A DNA stretch of 64,000 nucleotides from Ligula intestinalis. Its lineage: Eukaryota > Platyhelminthes > Cestoda > Diphyllobothriidea > Diphyllobothriidae. The stretch lies in assembly GCA_036362985.1 (NCBI GenBank), contig JAYGXS010000003.1:80542347-80606346 (forward strand), given 5' to 3'. The notes under the pieces are model-generated. The model had not been told where the DNA came from. It was given only the letters and a program-made list of their open reading frames with translations, and ran no database searches. The position numbers were made by a program, and so were the translations under genes. Below are positions 20,965 to 33,841 of the stretch, in pieces. The stretch's first letter is position 1, and every line of letters begins with the position of its first letter.

Positions 20965-22600
20965 GGATCCAATCGCTTGGACCTTGGTGATCTGAGGTCC
21001 GGGCTACAGAATAAAAAGATTGTTATACATACAATTATTCCCACTGCTGCTCTTCCCCAAAAGCTTCCCTTACACCGATATCAGCTTACCTCCGATGATG
21101 CGTATAGGGCATACAAGGCTGCGGCTCCGCGTGGCTACGGATGACCGTATCCATCCCTATCTTGGCAACCGCGGTCTCCTTCGGTACTGTAATAGTTTCT
21201 GCATCTGCAACAGTGCCACTGTAATAGCAAGAGGATTCGCAATAATTAAATGCATATGGTCGCCGGTTCGCTGAACGTCATGCTCGCCAGAACTTTTCCC
21301 CCTTATCCATAAAATTCAACATAATAATTCGCACAGTCTAATATAAAGTTCTCTTATGATTTGAACCGCACTTAACACAATGCCTGTTGGTTCTTACCTT
21401 TGCATTCCGAAAATGTCCGTCTGGCTGCCGATTGAAGGCAAATTTTTCTACTATGGAAGGCTTCTGTCGGCTACCGGAATCCCTAGCAATTTCCCATTGG
21501 TTGCCAGATCAGGCGACCCGGTCTTATAATAATAATATAATAATAATTTGTATATTTATATTTAAGGCCTTTAAAACTAAATATTCAGTTTCCGCCATAT
21601 TTCAGACCAATTACCTACTTCCGCTACATTTCATTGTTTTTTTCGCTTCTTTTTTAATATTTTTCGCGCATTTAACCAACCTTTAGCCCAATTTTTAGTT
21701 CAGTAAAACAAATTTTAGTGGATAGATAAAATTTGTTTATAATTAACCCTATTTACGTTCTGTTTTGATCCTTGATGTGCCCCACCCATACTTTCCCTCA
21801 TAACCACTCTTCTGTCTTGGGGTTGGGCGCGCTTCGCGCGCACTTGGAGGGCCCCATGACGAATTCCTACCCACATGTTAAATATAATTTTTGACTGTAC
21901 AAAATCCACGGTTTACGCTTTCTCACTTACACTAAGGCAAAAGCCTGCTTGTTCTTTCCTATTTAAAATTATACGAACTGCAAAAATACCATCAATGATA
22001 GCATTTTCGGCGCTTTTCGGCGCTTTCTGGCCCTAGTCTGCGCCGTCCCTTCCCCCCGTTCCATTCTATCTTGTCTCATCCCGCACTTGGATGTTGGAGA
22101 TTACGGCGGGTTATTTTTTTTCGCTACCCTGTCGGTGGATTCCTCAATAAGCAAGGGAATATCCGGCCACCTCTCCAGACTTCGGGGATTATCTCCTTTA
22201 TCTATATAATACCCCCCCAACTTCGATTCTCGTGCATTGTTGATGCATGGAATCCCGTTCATCGTCTTTCTGTCTGTTGTCCCTTTAATTTGTGCGTTCA
22301 TAATTTGATAAAAGTCATCCTCTGTCCTGACGCAATTTTTCCTACGATAACTAGCGTTTCGAACTCCACATACTTTCATCGGCATAACTATCGAGTCTCA
22401 AGTATATTTTGCTTATTCGAGGAAAAGTTTATTCTCCAAAAACTCGACTTATTCCGTTCAGGTTTCTTCAGTTTCAATAAAACTTGCCGGGAGTCTTTTC
22501 CCACCTGAATTGGATTCGAACCTATCTGCTTGACCGCTCTTAAACTGCTTATGTGAAGGAAGAGCAGTCGGCAGAGGTTGTGGTTGAGAGCAGGGACTTC
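20965..22600. other. No recognisable gene
   Basis: Mixed sequence including an AT-rich tract (21525-21730). No protein or RNA family recognised. Confidence 0.5.
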
Positions 22601-22624
22601 AAGGCTCTGCTCTTGGTTCAGTCA

Positions 22625-23150
22625 CTTTCAGTCACTTTATTAAGGGAAGAAGGCTTTCGCCCTTGAGCTCCCTATTCATAACCAAAATCGCATAATAGGT
22701 CAACCGTAACAATAGTACATAATACAAATGTACAAATGTAGGCTCAACATCAGCGATAAGTGTGAGCCAGTTGCAAGGTGCTGCTACTGACACTTTGTTC
22801 ATTATATCTGCCACAGTTTCTCAGCAAATGAGAATCAAGTTTGTGTTTAAAAATGTCAACAGTATCTAAGAGGACCACATCTTCCGGGAGTCCGTTCCAC
22901 GCTCCAATGACCCTCTGCGAGAAGGCGTTTCGTCGAACGTCGAAACGGGCCGGTTTCCTCTGTAGTTTAAAAGGATGACCTCGCAGATGGTCAGTCCAAG
23001 CCAATTCGAAGAAATCATCAAATTCTAGGGCGCGGTCTCGGCCTCTAACAATTCGGTAGGTTTGTATGAGGTCCCCGCGGAGTTGCCTATAATTGAGAGA
23101 TCGAATTTCTGCCAAGGCCTCACAAATATGTGGGTTTATATCGCATAATT
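22625..23150 (-). mobile_element. CR1-like LINE 3' end
   Basis: The minus strand reads EIRSLNYRQLRGDLIQTYRI, then DDFFELAWTDHLRGHPFKLQ, FDVRRNAFSQRVIGAWNGLP and DIFKHKLDSHLL: the typical last 120 codons of CR1-like ORF2, similar in layout to the end of the element at 11.5 kb and of the plus-strand fragment at 2.75-3.1 kb. The final part is open to a stop near 22750. It meets an opposite-strand LINE fragment at about 23150. Confidence 0.8.
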
Positions 23151-23154
23151 TTTT

Positions 23155-23720
23155 TCTTCCAGCAATGAAGTTAAAAATATACCGCATGTTTGTTCATCCT
23201 ATACTAGAATACTGCTGTCCGATTTTCGGTCTCATGACCCAGAATGACCGTAGTAAGATTGAAACGTTTCAGCGAGTTTTCACTCGTAAAATATTTTCTG
23301 TTTCTGGGTCTGGTATGTGTTACACAGAACGATGTCAGTTAGCAAACATTAAATTTCTTTGGGTAAGAAGACTCGAAGCTGGTATATGCTTTCTGTTTCA
23401 CGTAAAAAATAGTCCTTATCTCCCACAAATTAACGCTCTCCTTCCGGTAGACTGACCTTACGCCTCTCGTAACTCTTCCATGATAATTTTACCACCCCGT
23501 AGCACAACGTCTAACCATTCTCGCTTTTTATCCTCCAAATATGCTTTTATTTGGAGCAACATTCCACTGGATATAAGGCTGTCTTCTACACTATCGATTT
23601 TTAAAGGCAGATTACTTAAGCATTTAAATTTAGAGGAAATAAAGTCGTTATTGTCTGTTTCATTTCCAAACACGCAGGTTGTAGATTTTGTAAAGGGTCC
23701 TCCTGGCATTTGAAGCAGAG
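23155..23720 (+). mobile_element. LINE RT C-terminal fragment, second family
   Basis: The plus strand encodes MKLKIYRMFVHPILEYCCPI, then KIETFQRVFTRKIFSVSG, CYTERCQLANIKFLWVRRLE, followed after a stop near 23453 by a decayed tail to about 23715. This is the region after the RT palm in CR1/Jockey-group LINEs (YRTYVRPILEYCC-type motif). It is a different family from the adjoining minus-strand piece. Confidence 0.7.
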
Positions 23721-23724
23721 TCAA

Positions 23725-25000
23725 GCATACTTTCGAAGGGCTGCGAACTCTTTTCCGTGTTTGCAACATTCGCTGTGGTTTTTGAGGTCGCTATTAGTGG
23801 TTATCGCCAACTTTCCGATGGGCTCTGGAGTCAGGTGGGTCGCGTCTCGGTGATGTTGCCTTGACGTATACTGTCTTCTCCTGTTGTTTCTGGTGACCCC
23901 TTCTTAATTCAACGATATATTATTTTTTTCCCATAACCATAAAGGTCCCGAATCCTCAACATCAGGTCCAATCGAACCACGTCAAACCCTGTTACCTATT
24001 AAGGCAGTTTTTTCTCCTACAGTTTCTTTGGAAATCAGTGGCCCGCTGAACTCATCCACCGATTAAGGCGTGTATTTTTTACTGCCGATGACAATTATTT
24101 TAAAAGAGTTCACTGTTTGCCATTATTTATTTTTATTTTCACTGTAGCACTAAGTTTGTAACGACAGGGCCCCTTGGGCCTTAAACATACAAATTATTAT
24201 GATTATCGTGTCAATTACATTCTGGCTTTAGCTTAAACTTAAATTAATATATTTCGAACCAATTCACCTCAAACATCTCATAAGCCTTGCCGTAATTAGA
24301 CTTATAATCCAATGTTGGTATATAAATAAAAAAAATATATTTTAGGTCCGGAGGACCTCATCATTGCTGTCGGACGGTGTCGTCATTGCACCAACAACTT
24401 AGATTACGAATGCAACCGTGAACGAGCTAACATCAACCAGTATAATAAACCCTTTTTGTCCCAAGGAGCTTACACAGAATAGAGGACATTATTTTTAGCA
24501 TATGCTAGTACTATTTTCTTCAAGAATTATGTAGAACCGCCTGTCTTAACTATCTGTTATCACATGTGTCGACGCCTCCAAGTTATTCTCTTGTGTTGCT
24601 TGATAAATACGCTAGCCTTTATAGAATAATTATGCGATTTGTGCGCTCTACAGTACGAAATAACGATTGAATGTATTCTGAAGTTTGCTCAGTCTGTTTT
24701 AATTTGCAAAACTCGCCGCGCTGTTTAATATTCCCAATTTTTCCTTTCCCACGATCTCCATTTTTCGGGTTTGAACTTACTCTGAAACTTGCAACTGTCC
24801 TATAAAATTGTGTCGTAGTTTTTATCTTGCCAGCAAAAAGCAATAGGGGAATGCGGAAAATTTGAATAATCCGGGGATTAATAATTTGGTTAACGAAATA
24901 TTTTAGAGCACTAATTTTCATGAATGTACTTTTCATCAAGAAATAATTGATAAACTGTTCTTCTGAGGGACTTAGTTGTTTGATGACTTCAAAATGAAAA
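23725..25000. other. No recognisable gene
   Basis: AT-rich non-coding sequence; nothing recognised. Confidence 0.5.
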
Positions 25001-25054
25001 GTGGAGGATCGTCGCGCTTCGAAAAAATTTCCGGTGGCGGGGTCGGGTTAATTA

Positions 25055-26400
25055 TCCCGTCCCACATAATTTGACGGGGTCAGAACGGGGATTTCAACCT
25101 GTCCTCCCGCCACCAGAAAATACTTTTGCTGCAGGACGCCCTCTTATTTCGCATTGTAGCTCCCGAATCGATGATTTTTTTAGAGAACAAGGTCACTTAT
25201 GATTTATTGATAAAAAGTAGATTTCGAATAACATGTACTACAAGCGCATTTTCTGCATCAAAATTCCTCATCTACGGATTTCCACACATTCCCCTGTGCT
25301 GGCAGAGTGCAGGCGTATAGTTTATTAAAAAGCGGGTATATTAATTAACCCGCTTTTGAATAAACTCCCTGATAGAAAAACGCTAGCGCCGTCGCGCTAT
25401 TCTGTCCCGGCGTTGCGCGTAGACACATGCACACCCAGGTGCAGCTGCGCATGCGAGAAGCGTTCCTTGTCGGCGCCACCCCCTGTGACAGGGGGATGCC
25501 ATTCCCCCTCTAGTCAGCCCGCAGCGCCTACACGCTCCTCTCCTGGGCAATCACCGCCCATTCATGTCACGCGTGAGTGCAAGTCTGGCGTAGCCTAATC
25601 GATTATTGTTGTAGCTGGCGCAGGCATCCGACGTTAGAATTTAAAATGTGAAACTGACATGGCACGGCTGAGATGAATCCTATTCTGCGTGCACCTGATT
25701 AGCCCTCCCACTTGCACCTGTCAATGTGTTAAAGTTGTCAACCCTCCGTCTGCATCGACCAGATACAACTTGGCCCGCATTTCAGGCGTGGGATGCCTGC
25801 GGCAAATCAATGCACTCCCATGTGACATGGAGGGGAGGGCATAGGATGAAGGATGGGTGAGAATTATGTTGGCACTGTGGACCAGCCATACTATGGCGCA
25901 TTGGCATCCCCCCTGTCGAAGATGGTGACGCCAAGTCGGAACGCTTCAGGCATGCGCAGCTACGCCCGGGTGTGCATGTATGCTTGTTCGCACAACAGGG
26001 ACAGAATAGCGTGACGGCGCTAGGCGACTTCGCGTTTTTCTATCAGGGTTATACGTGTTAATTAACACAGTTAAAATTGTGCAGAGTTTGATAGCCAACG
26101 GACTGATACATAATCCTGCGATACTTTAGCAAAATGAAATTCATTGAAGAATTTTAGAAATTATTATTACTCAAATATTGCTCTGCCATAACGTGTACAG
26201 GGCAACGGGGAAATCCAGGAATGAAGAATTTAGATTGACAAACTATATATATTTACAGTACATACTTTCAAAATCTACCTCGTCCTCTGACAGAACAATG
26301 AGAAAAAGATAGCGCCCCACTGTGAAAACCTTTTTCCGGTGGCGAGGAAACGGCTTGAAATCCCCGTCTTCAGCCCCATCCGCTACATGGGCATGGGCAC
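25055..26400. repeat. Outer inverted repeat pair around a foldback element
   Basis: The reverse complement of about 25060-25125 (TTTCTGGTGGCGGGAGG ... GGTTGAAATCCCCGTTCTGA) matches 26330-26385 (TTCCGGTGGCGAGG ... GGCTTGAAATCCCCGTCTTC). The pair flanks the foldback element at 25341-26065 at distances of about 215 and 265 bases. Confidence 0.55.
25341..26065. mobile_element. Foldback/MITE-like element ending in TTAATTAA
   Basis: About 725 bases with long imperfect inverted arms. Left: TTAATTAACCCGCTTTTGAA, then CCCTGATAGAAAAACGC, CTAGCGCCGTCGCGCTATTC, TGTCCC, CATGCACACCC and GCTGCGCATGC. The right arm, reverse complemented, has the same words in order, starting TTAATTAACACG. The arms extend at least 170 bases, more weakly to about 250. 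There is no coding capacity. TTAA at both ends would fit a piggyBac-type non-autonomous element, but that is an inference from the end bases only. Confidence 0.6.
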
Positions 26401-28080
26401 GAGGGAAGTTGCCAAATTTAATGCAGTTTACATTTCTTTTAATCAAAGAGACTTTAATGTCTCAGTGCACATTTGTGCATGCGTAATTTCGTCAGCAGAC
26501 CTTGGCCGGGCTTATATTTACCGCACTTGTGATTCAAGCCCACATTCTGCGCGGATCGAACACGTTTAAGACTAATGCTTGAACTTATTTAAAATATTAC
26601 TAGTGTCATATATTACAACAAATTGGCCAGCCATGCTTCTAAAATTCAAGATATGGATGGTACACCTAGAACTAGGACAATTCTTAGAACTGTCAGAGGC
26701 CTTTTAGTGTGTCTGTGAAACTTCTAGGCTGAGTATAGAAATTTTTCACACACTGAAATGATCTCTGTTTTATTTGATTATTTTTCTTAAAGAACTACAT
26801 AACAAATATTTTTGTTTTTAAGACTTTTTAATTATGTTAGATGTTGAAAAGATCGTGCAATTACATGTAAACACAAACAGTACTGTTGTCAAAGAATGAA
26901 ATATAAACAAGAACCGGAGAGTTCAAGAAAAAATTCCAAGATCTTGTGGCACGGAACTCAGATTATGTGCACTTTCATTTTGGAATAGTCCTCAGTTAAC
27001 TGGGATTACTGAACATTTTAAGATTTCTTTTTTTTCAAATAGAACATAAAAGGAAAAATTATGTTGCTGCAAACGTCGTATTTTCTCCATAAATTAAACA
27101 CATTATTAAAATTATAAACGCTCAGTCTAAGCAATAATTATTGCTCGATTAACGATATTAAGGACGACAACTTTTTGTCGAAATTGTTGAACACCTACTC
27201 AAAAATAGTAAAAAATGGCTTTGGATTATACATTTGACTGAGTAAAAGCATTTTCTATCTGACGGCAAATTATCGAGCCCCATTCTAGGGAGCTATCGTA
27301 TTCAGACCGCAAATGCATTTTTATCTCAAATTTGCAAAGATAAACTCATAAGTTCGGGAATAATATTTCCGAATCTGCTAACATTTCTGAGCTTTGCGTT
27401 TTCATTATTACCATTAACGCTGCTATTTACGTTAAATTAAATGTATTTATTCAGCTTACTACCATAAAAGTATAAGAAACCGCACACCGTATACACTAAT
27501 AGATCTGGTTTAAGGGAATATTTTCAATAAATGAATTGCAAAATTTGGCACAAAACCCGTGGACTGAGCAGGTAGTATTTCTTCTAACATTCTTCTAAAC
27601 TATTGGAAAACTTTTTTTTATTCATGCCTGTAGAATGCAGATAAATTTCGAATTACTGGAGGATGCGGGCAATGTTAGACCGACAACATGTGAACGAAGA
27701 GGAGTCCACTCAAAGAAGCCCACTTGTAGACAGCGCCTTGTTCTACAGGATGGCTCGATACCACCACCTCCGATCCGCTTGCGTCTTGAGGAGGCAGTGA
27801 AAAATGCCCAGCGCGGCCGTGAGGATCATTTCCTCCGAAGAGAAATATATGAACCTCCTACACGAAATTTCAAAAAAATTTATATATCAGACAGAAATGG
27901 GGGTATTCCTCTGCAGCGCGAATCCAACCAGATTGAAAGGTACGGCCCTATGGTATTTTGTTTTCTGCAAAGTTAAAAATATATCCAGATGCTCTTGCAC
28001 TTATGCAAGATCTCTTCACGTTTAGGGATAAAAACATTATAAGCAGAGGAAAATTTATGAAAAAGGCAAGATAGACTTGA
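26401..28080. other. No recognisable gene
   Basis: AT-rich. A 113-codon plus-strand open frame at 27635-27976 has no family resemblance that I can see and is not annotated as a gene. Confidence 0.45.
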
Positions 28081-28084
28081 CTGG

Positions 28085-28170
28085 CGACGCATGGCTTAAC
28101 AGCAGTCATCAGCCAGCCATGGCTCGAACCCGCAACCATCGATCTAACCACTGCACCACGAGTGTGTCGT
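28085..28170 (-). repeat. tRNA-derived SINE remnant
   Basis: On the minus strand GTGGTGCAGTGGTTAGATCG is an A-box-like sequence and GGTTGCGGGTTCGAGCC a B-box, followed by ATGGCTGGCTGATGACTGC. This is a pol III promoter arrangement derived from a tRNA, not a foldable intact tRNA. Confidence 0.55.
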
Positions 28171-28199
28171 CCTGAGGGTTGCAATCGGGAATAGTAACT

Positions 28200-30230
28200 T
28201 TGGTGTTTGGATGATCACGACCGGTTACGGGACTTAGTCGTCCTTGGCGACTCTGCCGGCAGCCACAGTTTGCGGATTAGAGACTCGAGAAGTGCATCAT
28301 CTGGGGTTGGATATGGCTGGTCTATGACTGCATTATTATCTTTTCCCTGAGTATATTTCAGTAGGAGAAAAAAGTTGCGTAGGATGTCTCAAAGTCATGC
28401 TCAGGTCTCTCCTCAGCGTATGAAAATTGTTCCTTTAAACCTGGTTGGCCCAATTCAACCGTTTTTTAATTCTATATATGTGCGTGTGCGTGATCACGAA
28501 CCTCGGCCTCTCACTCGATGTCTGCATGCGAGCGTATAGAGAACGCCGTGAACACCTCTCTCCCAAACTTCAGACCGTCATAAATGTACGAGGGGCTCCT
28601 CCTGTTATCTTGCTGTGTTTTCGTAATTATCCATTTAGTGATATTCCCTGCGGATATCAAGATGTGGCATGGCAGCCACCTGACCCCTCCCCAAACACAA
28701 AATCCTGGTCCATTCCAGTTTCATCTGGTACGTTTGCTAAGTTTCCGTTTGGCAAGGCTCACGAAAACCGCAAACCAGTCCTGTAGGGAAGCCCACTCAT
28801 GTCTAGGTTTTGTCTGCCTGCGTTACGAGTCTCGCATGAAGATTTCCTTAGCTCACATCTGCATGTCAGGACGCCTTATTCATTTTAGCGCATCCCTCTG
28901 TAAACCAGATCGTCCCGCTAATTCTGAGTTTTTATCCGCGTGCATCATTTGATGGGTATTTTGCGAGTCTTTATTCCCTGCTGTGCAGGAAGTGTTGAAC
29001 TAAATTATGCACAGTACACACTGCCAGCCGGGTTTGATTTCGGTTCTAAAGTGCCATTTGGAGCAGTTTTATTTCGGAAATCCAGGCCAAGATTTCGAAT
29101 TTGCAAAATATAGGTACCGTTTTCACGTCAACCATAACCCGTACTTAGGCTCATATTTGTTAAATTTGCTCTTTTAGAGAATGCTTTTACACTCTTTTGC
29201 TATACTATTTGTTTGTTAGGAGTTTTTTCATTTGATAGAATGGAAAACGATTGTCGCTTTGGCAACGTCACAGACCGTCCAGTAGCACGCGTCAGCTGGT
29301 CACGCCCACTCCTTCCTAGGAACAGAATGTAAAATCCACATTTGAACTAAATTGCCCTTAACTTCCTGGGTCACGATGATAAATCCACGGAAAAATAGCC
29401 CGCCCTTATGGTAATTGATGGATAATTAGTAATAACCGCTATCTTCCCGAGGTGTTTTCCACGATCAGACGTCATGTTTGGAACTAATTCTTCATATCCA
29501 AACATGCCCTGCTAGTAAGCTCTACCGCAAAAAATGAACCAACCCGCTTTTAACATTTAGAAAAGGAAAACTTGAAGCGGCGCCTGCATTCTAGTTGGTT
29601 GACTGACGATAGCGAAGTACAATTCTTAATATTTAATTAATTTCAAATAGTTTCTGAGGTAAATACGATATTCTTATAAAAGAGAAACACATGATTGCGT
29701 TGTAAACAAGATGAAGACCTGATCTCCGGAACGGCAATTTTATTCTTCTGCGCCTTCGGCTTCACATGAAAAACCATCGTTAGAGAAAATAAGAAAGCAA
29801 CAAACGTTGGCTACGCGTAATAATAGGTGAGAAGGGGTGGCATTTGTGATTGGTCCATGTTCACACCATCTTATCCTGTTTTTCTCCCTGGCGCGCGTCC
29901 CTGGAGTTACGGAGTATGACCTTGACGTGGCAGCCTGCTTGATTTAACAGACAATGGGCCGTGGTTTCTGATTGCGAGCACGGATAGCAAAATAACAGGG
30001 CGGTATATCCACATGCCTGTTGATGGAGTTGGAGTGTAATACCCAGGCTTCTAGTAGCCCAATCCCCGTCTTATTAGTGGCGCGTGCCATTATCCATGTG
30101 CCCGAGAAGTCGAATTAGTGGTCTTCTTCCAGAGTGTGGGTAGCGATCTGGGACAGTGGGTCGCCTCTCCACACCACCCATTTGTATTTCGTTATTCGCA
30201 AGCTAATTCGTTGCTCGGACTGCCCCGTAT
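28200..30230. other. No recognisable gene
   Basis: No protein family, RNA gene or repeat shared with the rest of the window recognised. Confidence 0.5.
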
Positions 30231-30234
30231 AATG

Positions 30235-30725
30235 CGAAGAACTCATAATTTTTTTCGGAGTAGCAATATTCCCGAAAAAAAGAAAATGAGCAAATATCGA
30301 GATTTAATGTCAACCGAGTAAAGTAAATAAGAGAATAAGATGAATAAAACGGATAGCCATTAACTTAAAAAAAAACCAATTCACCTGCTAATCAGGATAA
30401 ACTACCTCGAGAAACTATTCGTAAATGCAGTCTAACACCTATTCAACTACCGGCTGTTTGAATCCGTGAGTGCCAAAATATTATTTCAAGAATTCGATAT
30501 GATATGTTAAACAAGTCGAGACAGGGCTGATTCAAGCGAAGCGTTTTTGCTTGATTTCGTGAATAAGGACGTCTGTGAAAGGAAATCTTTCATGGGCCAC
30601 ATCCAAGTATGCTTGTTGATGACTAAGCAATTTGAATCAACCAACACGTGCCCTCAAACACATACTTATTTCTATTAGCAACAATGGTATTTTTCCGACA
30701 AACGGAGGGTTAGAGCGTTCACTTC
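30235..30725 (+). repeat. Diverged duplicated segment, copy 1
   Basis: Shares a series of words in order with 31480-32000: TTTAATGTNAANNGAGTAAAGTA, CTACCGGNTGTTTGA, AATTCGATATGAT, TTTCATGGGCCAC, GCCCTCANANNCATACTTATTTC and TTTTTCCGACAAACGG. Near its end (30700-30765) a GGTTAGAGCGTTC and GAGTTCGAAACTC pair resembles tRNA-type A and B boxes. Confidence 0.5.
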
Positions 30726-31479
30726 TGGCCAGAGAAAAGCGAGTTCGAAACTCGAGTGTGGCGGCAATTTCCGCTGCTACATTGGAGTTGACCTACCGCC
30801 AACTTATGACGCCCAAAAAGGCAGAAAAGCTTCGTGAGTGTGGTCTCCGTTTGTCGGTAAAATATCTTCGTTACTTATAGTTAGCATAGGCAATTGGGGT
30901 TCCAATTAGCTCGCAACCATGACATTGGACCAGGGTGGGTACATCCTGAAACATTTTTTTTTTTACTTATTTCTTTCTGTCTGGAATGGTTCCCTAAAAT
31001 TACTGTTGCCTTTTTGATAACGGCGGATTCCTTAGATTCCCTAAGAGCAAATAGTTTTTCTGGATCTGGGGTCAAGGCAAACATCTTGCGTAATATTGTT
31101 CGAATTTAAAAACAGCCTTCCGACGGCACATTTATTTTTAACCAGAGCAAAGTCCATTAAATGTTTACGAATGATTTCCAGCATAAAACAGGTAGAACAC
31201 ACGATGGGATTTTAGGTGGTCGATGAATATCATAGCGGATTTATTTGGGAAATAATTTGTGTTCTCGAAGATTACATATTGACGATTTTGGTGTAACTGG
31301 CTGATGGAAGACATTCATAAAATTGAAATTCTTTCGAACGGCGAGATATAGTTAATGATATAACTCAGAAGCTGTTCATAGATTAACGAAAGATCTCTGG
31401 TCAATCAGAACGCATCCTTTAGGGAAATGACGACAAAAAATGAAGAAATTGAAGGTAATAATGATTTGGTTTGGAGTAG

Positions 31480-32000
31480 AAATCTTCCTTAGAGAAACAA
31501 GAACCTCAAAATCGCGAAATTTAATGTTAATTGAGTAAAGTAGAATTTGGGAAGCCAATAAAGCCTGTCCGTACAAAAAACATTAAATCGATAAAACAAA
31601 AGATACTTGTCAAATTAAAAAAAGTGATTTTAGTTCTCATCATGATAAACATCGTGCAGCAATTGGTCCGAAATTCAGTACAGCAGCTAATCAGCTACCG
31701 GTTGTTTGACTACGTATATTTCAAAAGGGTATTGAGAAAATTCGATATGATTTTTTTGATTTTGCACAAATATAAATATGGTGGATGTCAGCAACGTATT
31801 TTCACTTGATCTTGCAAATTAGTGCATGCGCAAAATAAATTTTTCATGGGCCACTTTCCAGGAGGTGGGTAGTGGACTAAAAAAGTAAAATAGGCTTACC
31901 AAATGCCCTCAGATGCATACTTATTTCCATCTGCGGAAAACCTTTTTCCTAAGAATATTTTTGGCTTTTCGACAACGGTAGATTCTGCTGAGTTTCTGCC
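31480..32000 (+). repeat. Diverged duplicated segment, copy 2
   Basis: Second copy of the segment at 30235-30725, in the same orientation about 1.2 kb away, with insertions and deletions. A third partial copy may lie at 30960-31060 (TTGATAACGGCGGATTCCTT resembles TCGACAACGGTAGATTCTGC at 31970). No coding signal. Confidence 0.5.
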
Positions 32001-32004
32001 ATCG

Positions 32005-33840
32005 TCTCTGATGATGGATCCACGATGGATTCTTAAACATCAGGTGAATAAAATGCTCTTTGCAACGATCACATCAGCCTCTCCTCCGTTGAGTTCCGGC
32101 TTAGTCTCGAAGTTTCAATGTCCGCGTTCTCAATCGGCCCTCGAATATTTTGGGTCGCGTTGTTCGTATTTATGAAAATTCTCACTGAAAATATACTAAT
32201 CGTGTCAAAACCTAGTTTCGCTGCCTGTCATATTACCGTTTAACGCTTGTCTTTCGTCTGCACGAGGTCGCGTTTCAGCCCATGCAACAACTATTTATGT
32301 AAACAAAACTCTGCTAATCATAGAATCACGCTGGTAAGCGCATGTCAGACCCGCGTGATCACCACTCCGCTACTCATGCCACCCAAAATGGACCCCTTCT
32401 GACCCACAAGTATGCTGCCAACTGACGGAAATCTGCTCCATGTAAACAATAAATTGGCATTTACTACTCCTTCACTTCTTTTATCAGTTGGGAGAAAATT
32501 TACCGGGTGTAACTGAATTTTCTTTGATTTCTTATGACCCCGAAAAAGCCGTCATTTAAGCATTTCGCCAGCATTCTTCTTTATGCGGATAGTAAGTGCT
32601 GTGTCGCATTTATTATTTTTTTATCTTTACTGCATTCTATTTGCATGGTTTAGAGGAATCGGGCGGTTGTTTTATTAATTGGCTTCAATGTGGAGCGTTT
32701 TCCCTGTTAAAAAGTTAAAGCACGCAGATGACGCAGTTGAGCAATATTTTGGATCCAATAAGTGCTGCATTAGTTGGTTGCTTTAAATTACCTGTCGGAC
32801 TTAGTGTGAAGATTATAAATACTGACTTTGCCTTAGTCACAGAAAAAATACTTACGTTTTGTACAACCCCTTCGTTTTGCACAAATGAATGCCTTGTTGC
32901 TGAGCAATATTTTTAAGGAGCCGAAACCTTACCGCATTATGCCCCTTATACCAGGGAGTCTTCAAATCAGACATTTTTAAAACGGTTCGAATTGCCATAA
33001 TGGTTTCATTAAATTTTCTTCGGCACAGCGCAAAATCTGCTTCGTCTTTTACTTCTTTTGAAATTAATCAGACCTTACGTTCAAGAGACACTTTTAAGTT
33101 TTTAAATCCGCTTATTGCCATCTTGTATGCAATTATTTTTTCAATGTCTTACCTGTCCCAACTGAAAATGCTCTTTTTATTGGTGGATATCTCATTGGAT
33201 GTCGAATTTGTAAAGATACTTTTCTGGGGCCCTGCATGCCTTAAGAATATTGGGTTTACTAAAATGTAAGGTTGTAAATGCAAGATACTCAGTTCCAAGT
33301 ACAAGTGTACGCCCTCGAATCCCGAGTTTTAAAGTTTACGCTCCACTAAGCTTTGCCTATTGTGGAAAACGGAATTGTATGGATAGGGCGCGTTTAGCCA
33401 AGTTATTTTTGTGTTTCAGTTAAAGTACTTACGCTCTTCCAGAATGGCTACAAAAAATCCCCTTTCAAGCGGCGTTTCATCACACTGCGTCGTCCTCATA
33501 TGTGTGCGGCAAAGCAGCCCTAAAACTAACATGAAAACTCTGAAATGTGTGATGTTGTTTCGCACAAATGAAGTGAGCTATTTTCTCGAATGCTTCCAAA
33601 ATAAAAACCACAGCAGAACTAAATACGTGTTAAAACAGAACTTTTTAAACGCATACCCAAACAGGCAAAGTTGCTGCCTCTCTCCCCTACTTATACAGAA
33701 TTAAGTGGAAATAACGTGAATTTTCAGATTTATTTGTGTTACCTTTGATTGAAAATCAATAAGTGGAATACAAATAGAGGCAAGGGTTTGCATCCGAGGT
33801 ATTTGTCTAGAAGAAGAAATCGTTGCGCTCACCGAAATCG
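32005..33840. other. No recognisable gene
   Basis: AT-rich sequence; nothing recognised. Confidence 0.5.
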
Positions 33841-33841
33841 T

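Noticed and set aside
27635..27976. 113-codon plus-strand gene
   Set aside because: No recognisable domain and no clear exon boundaries; length within what chance allows.
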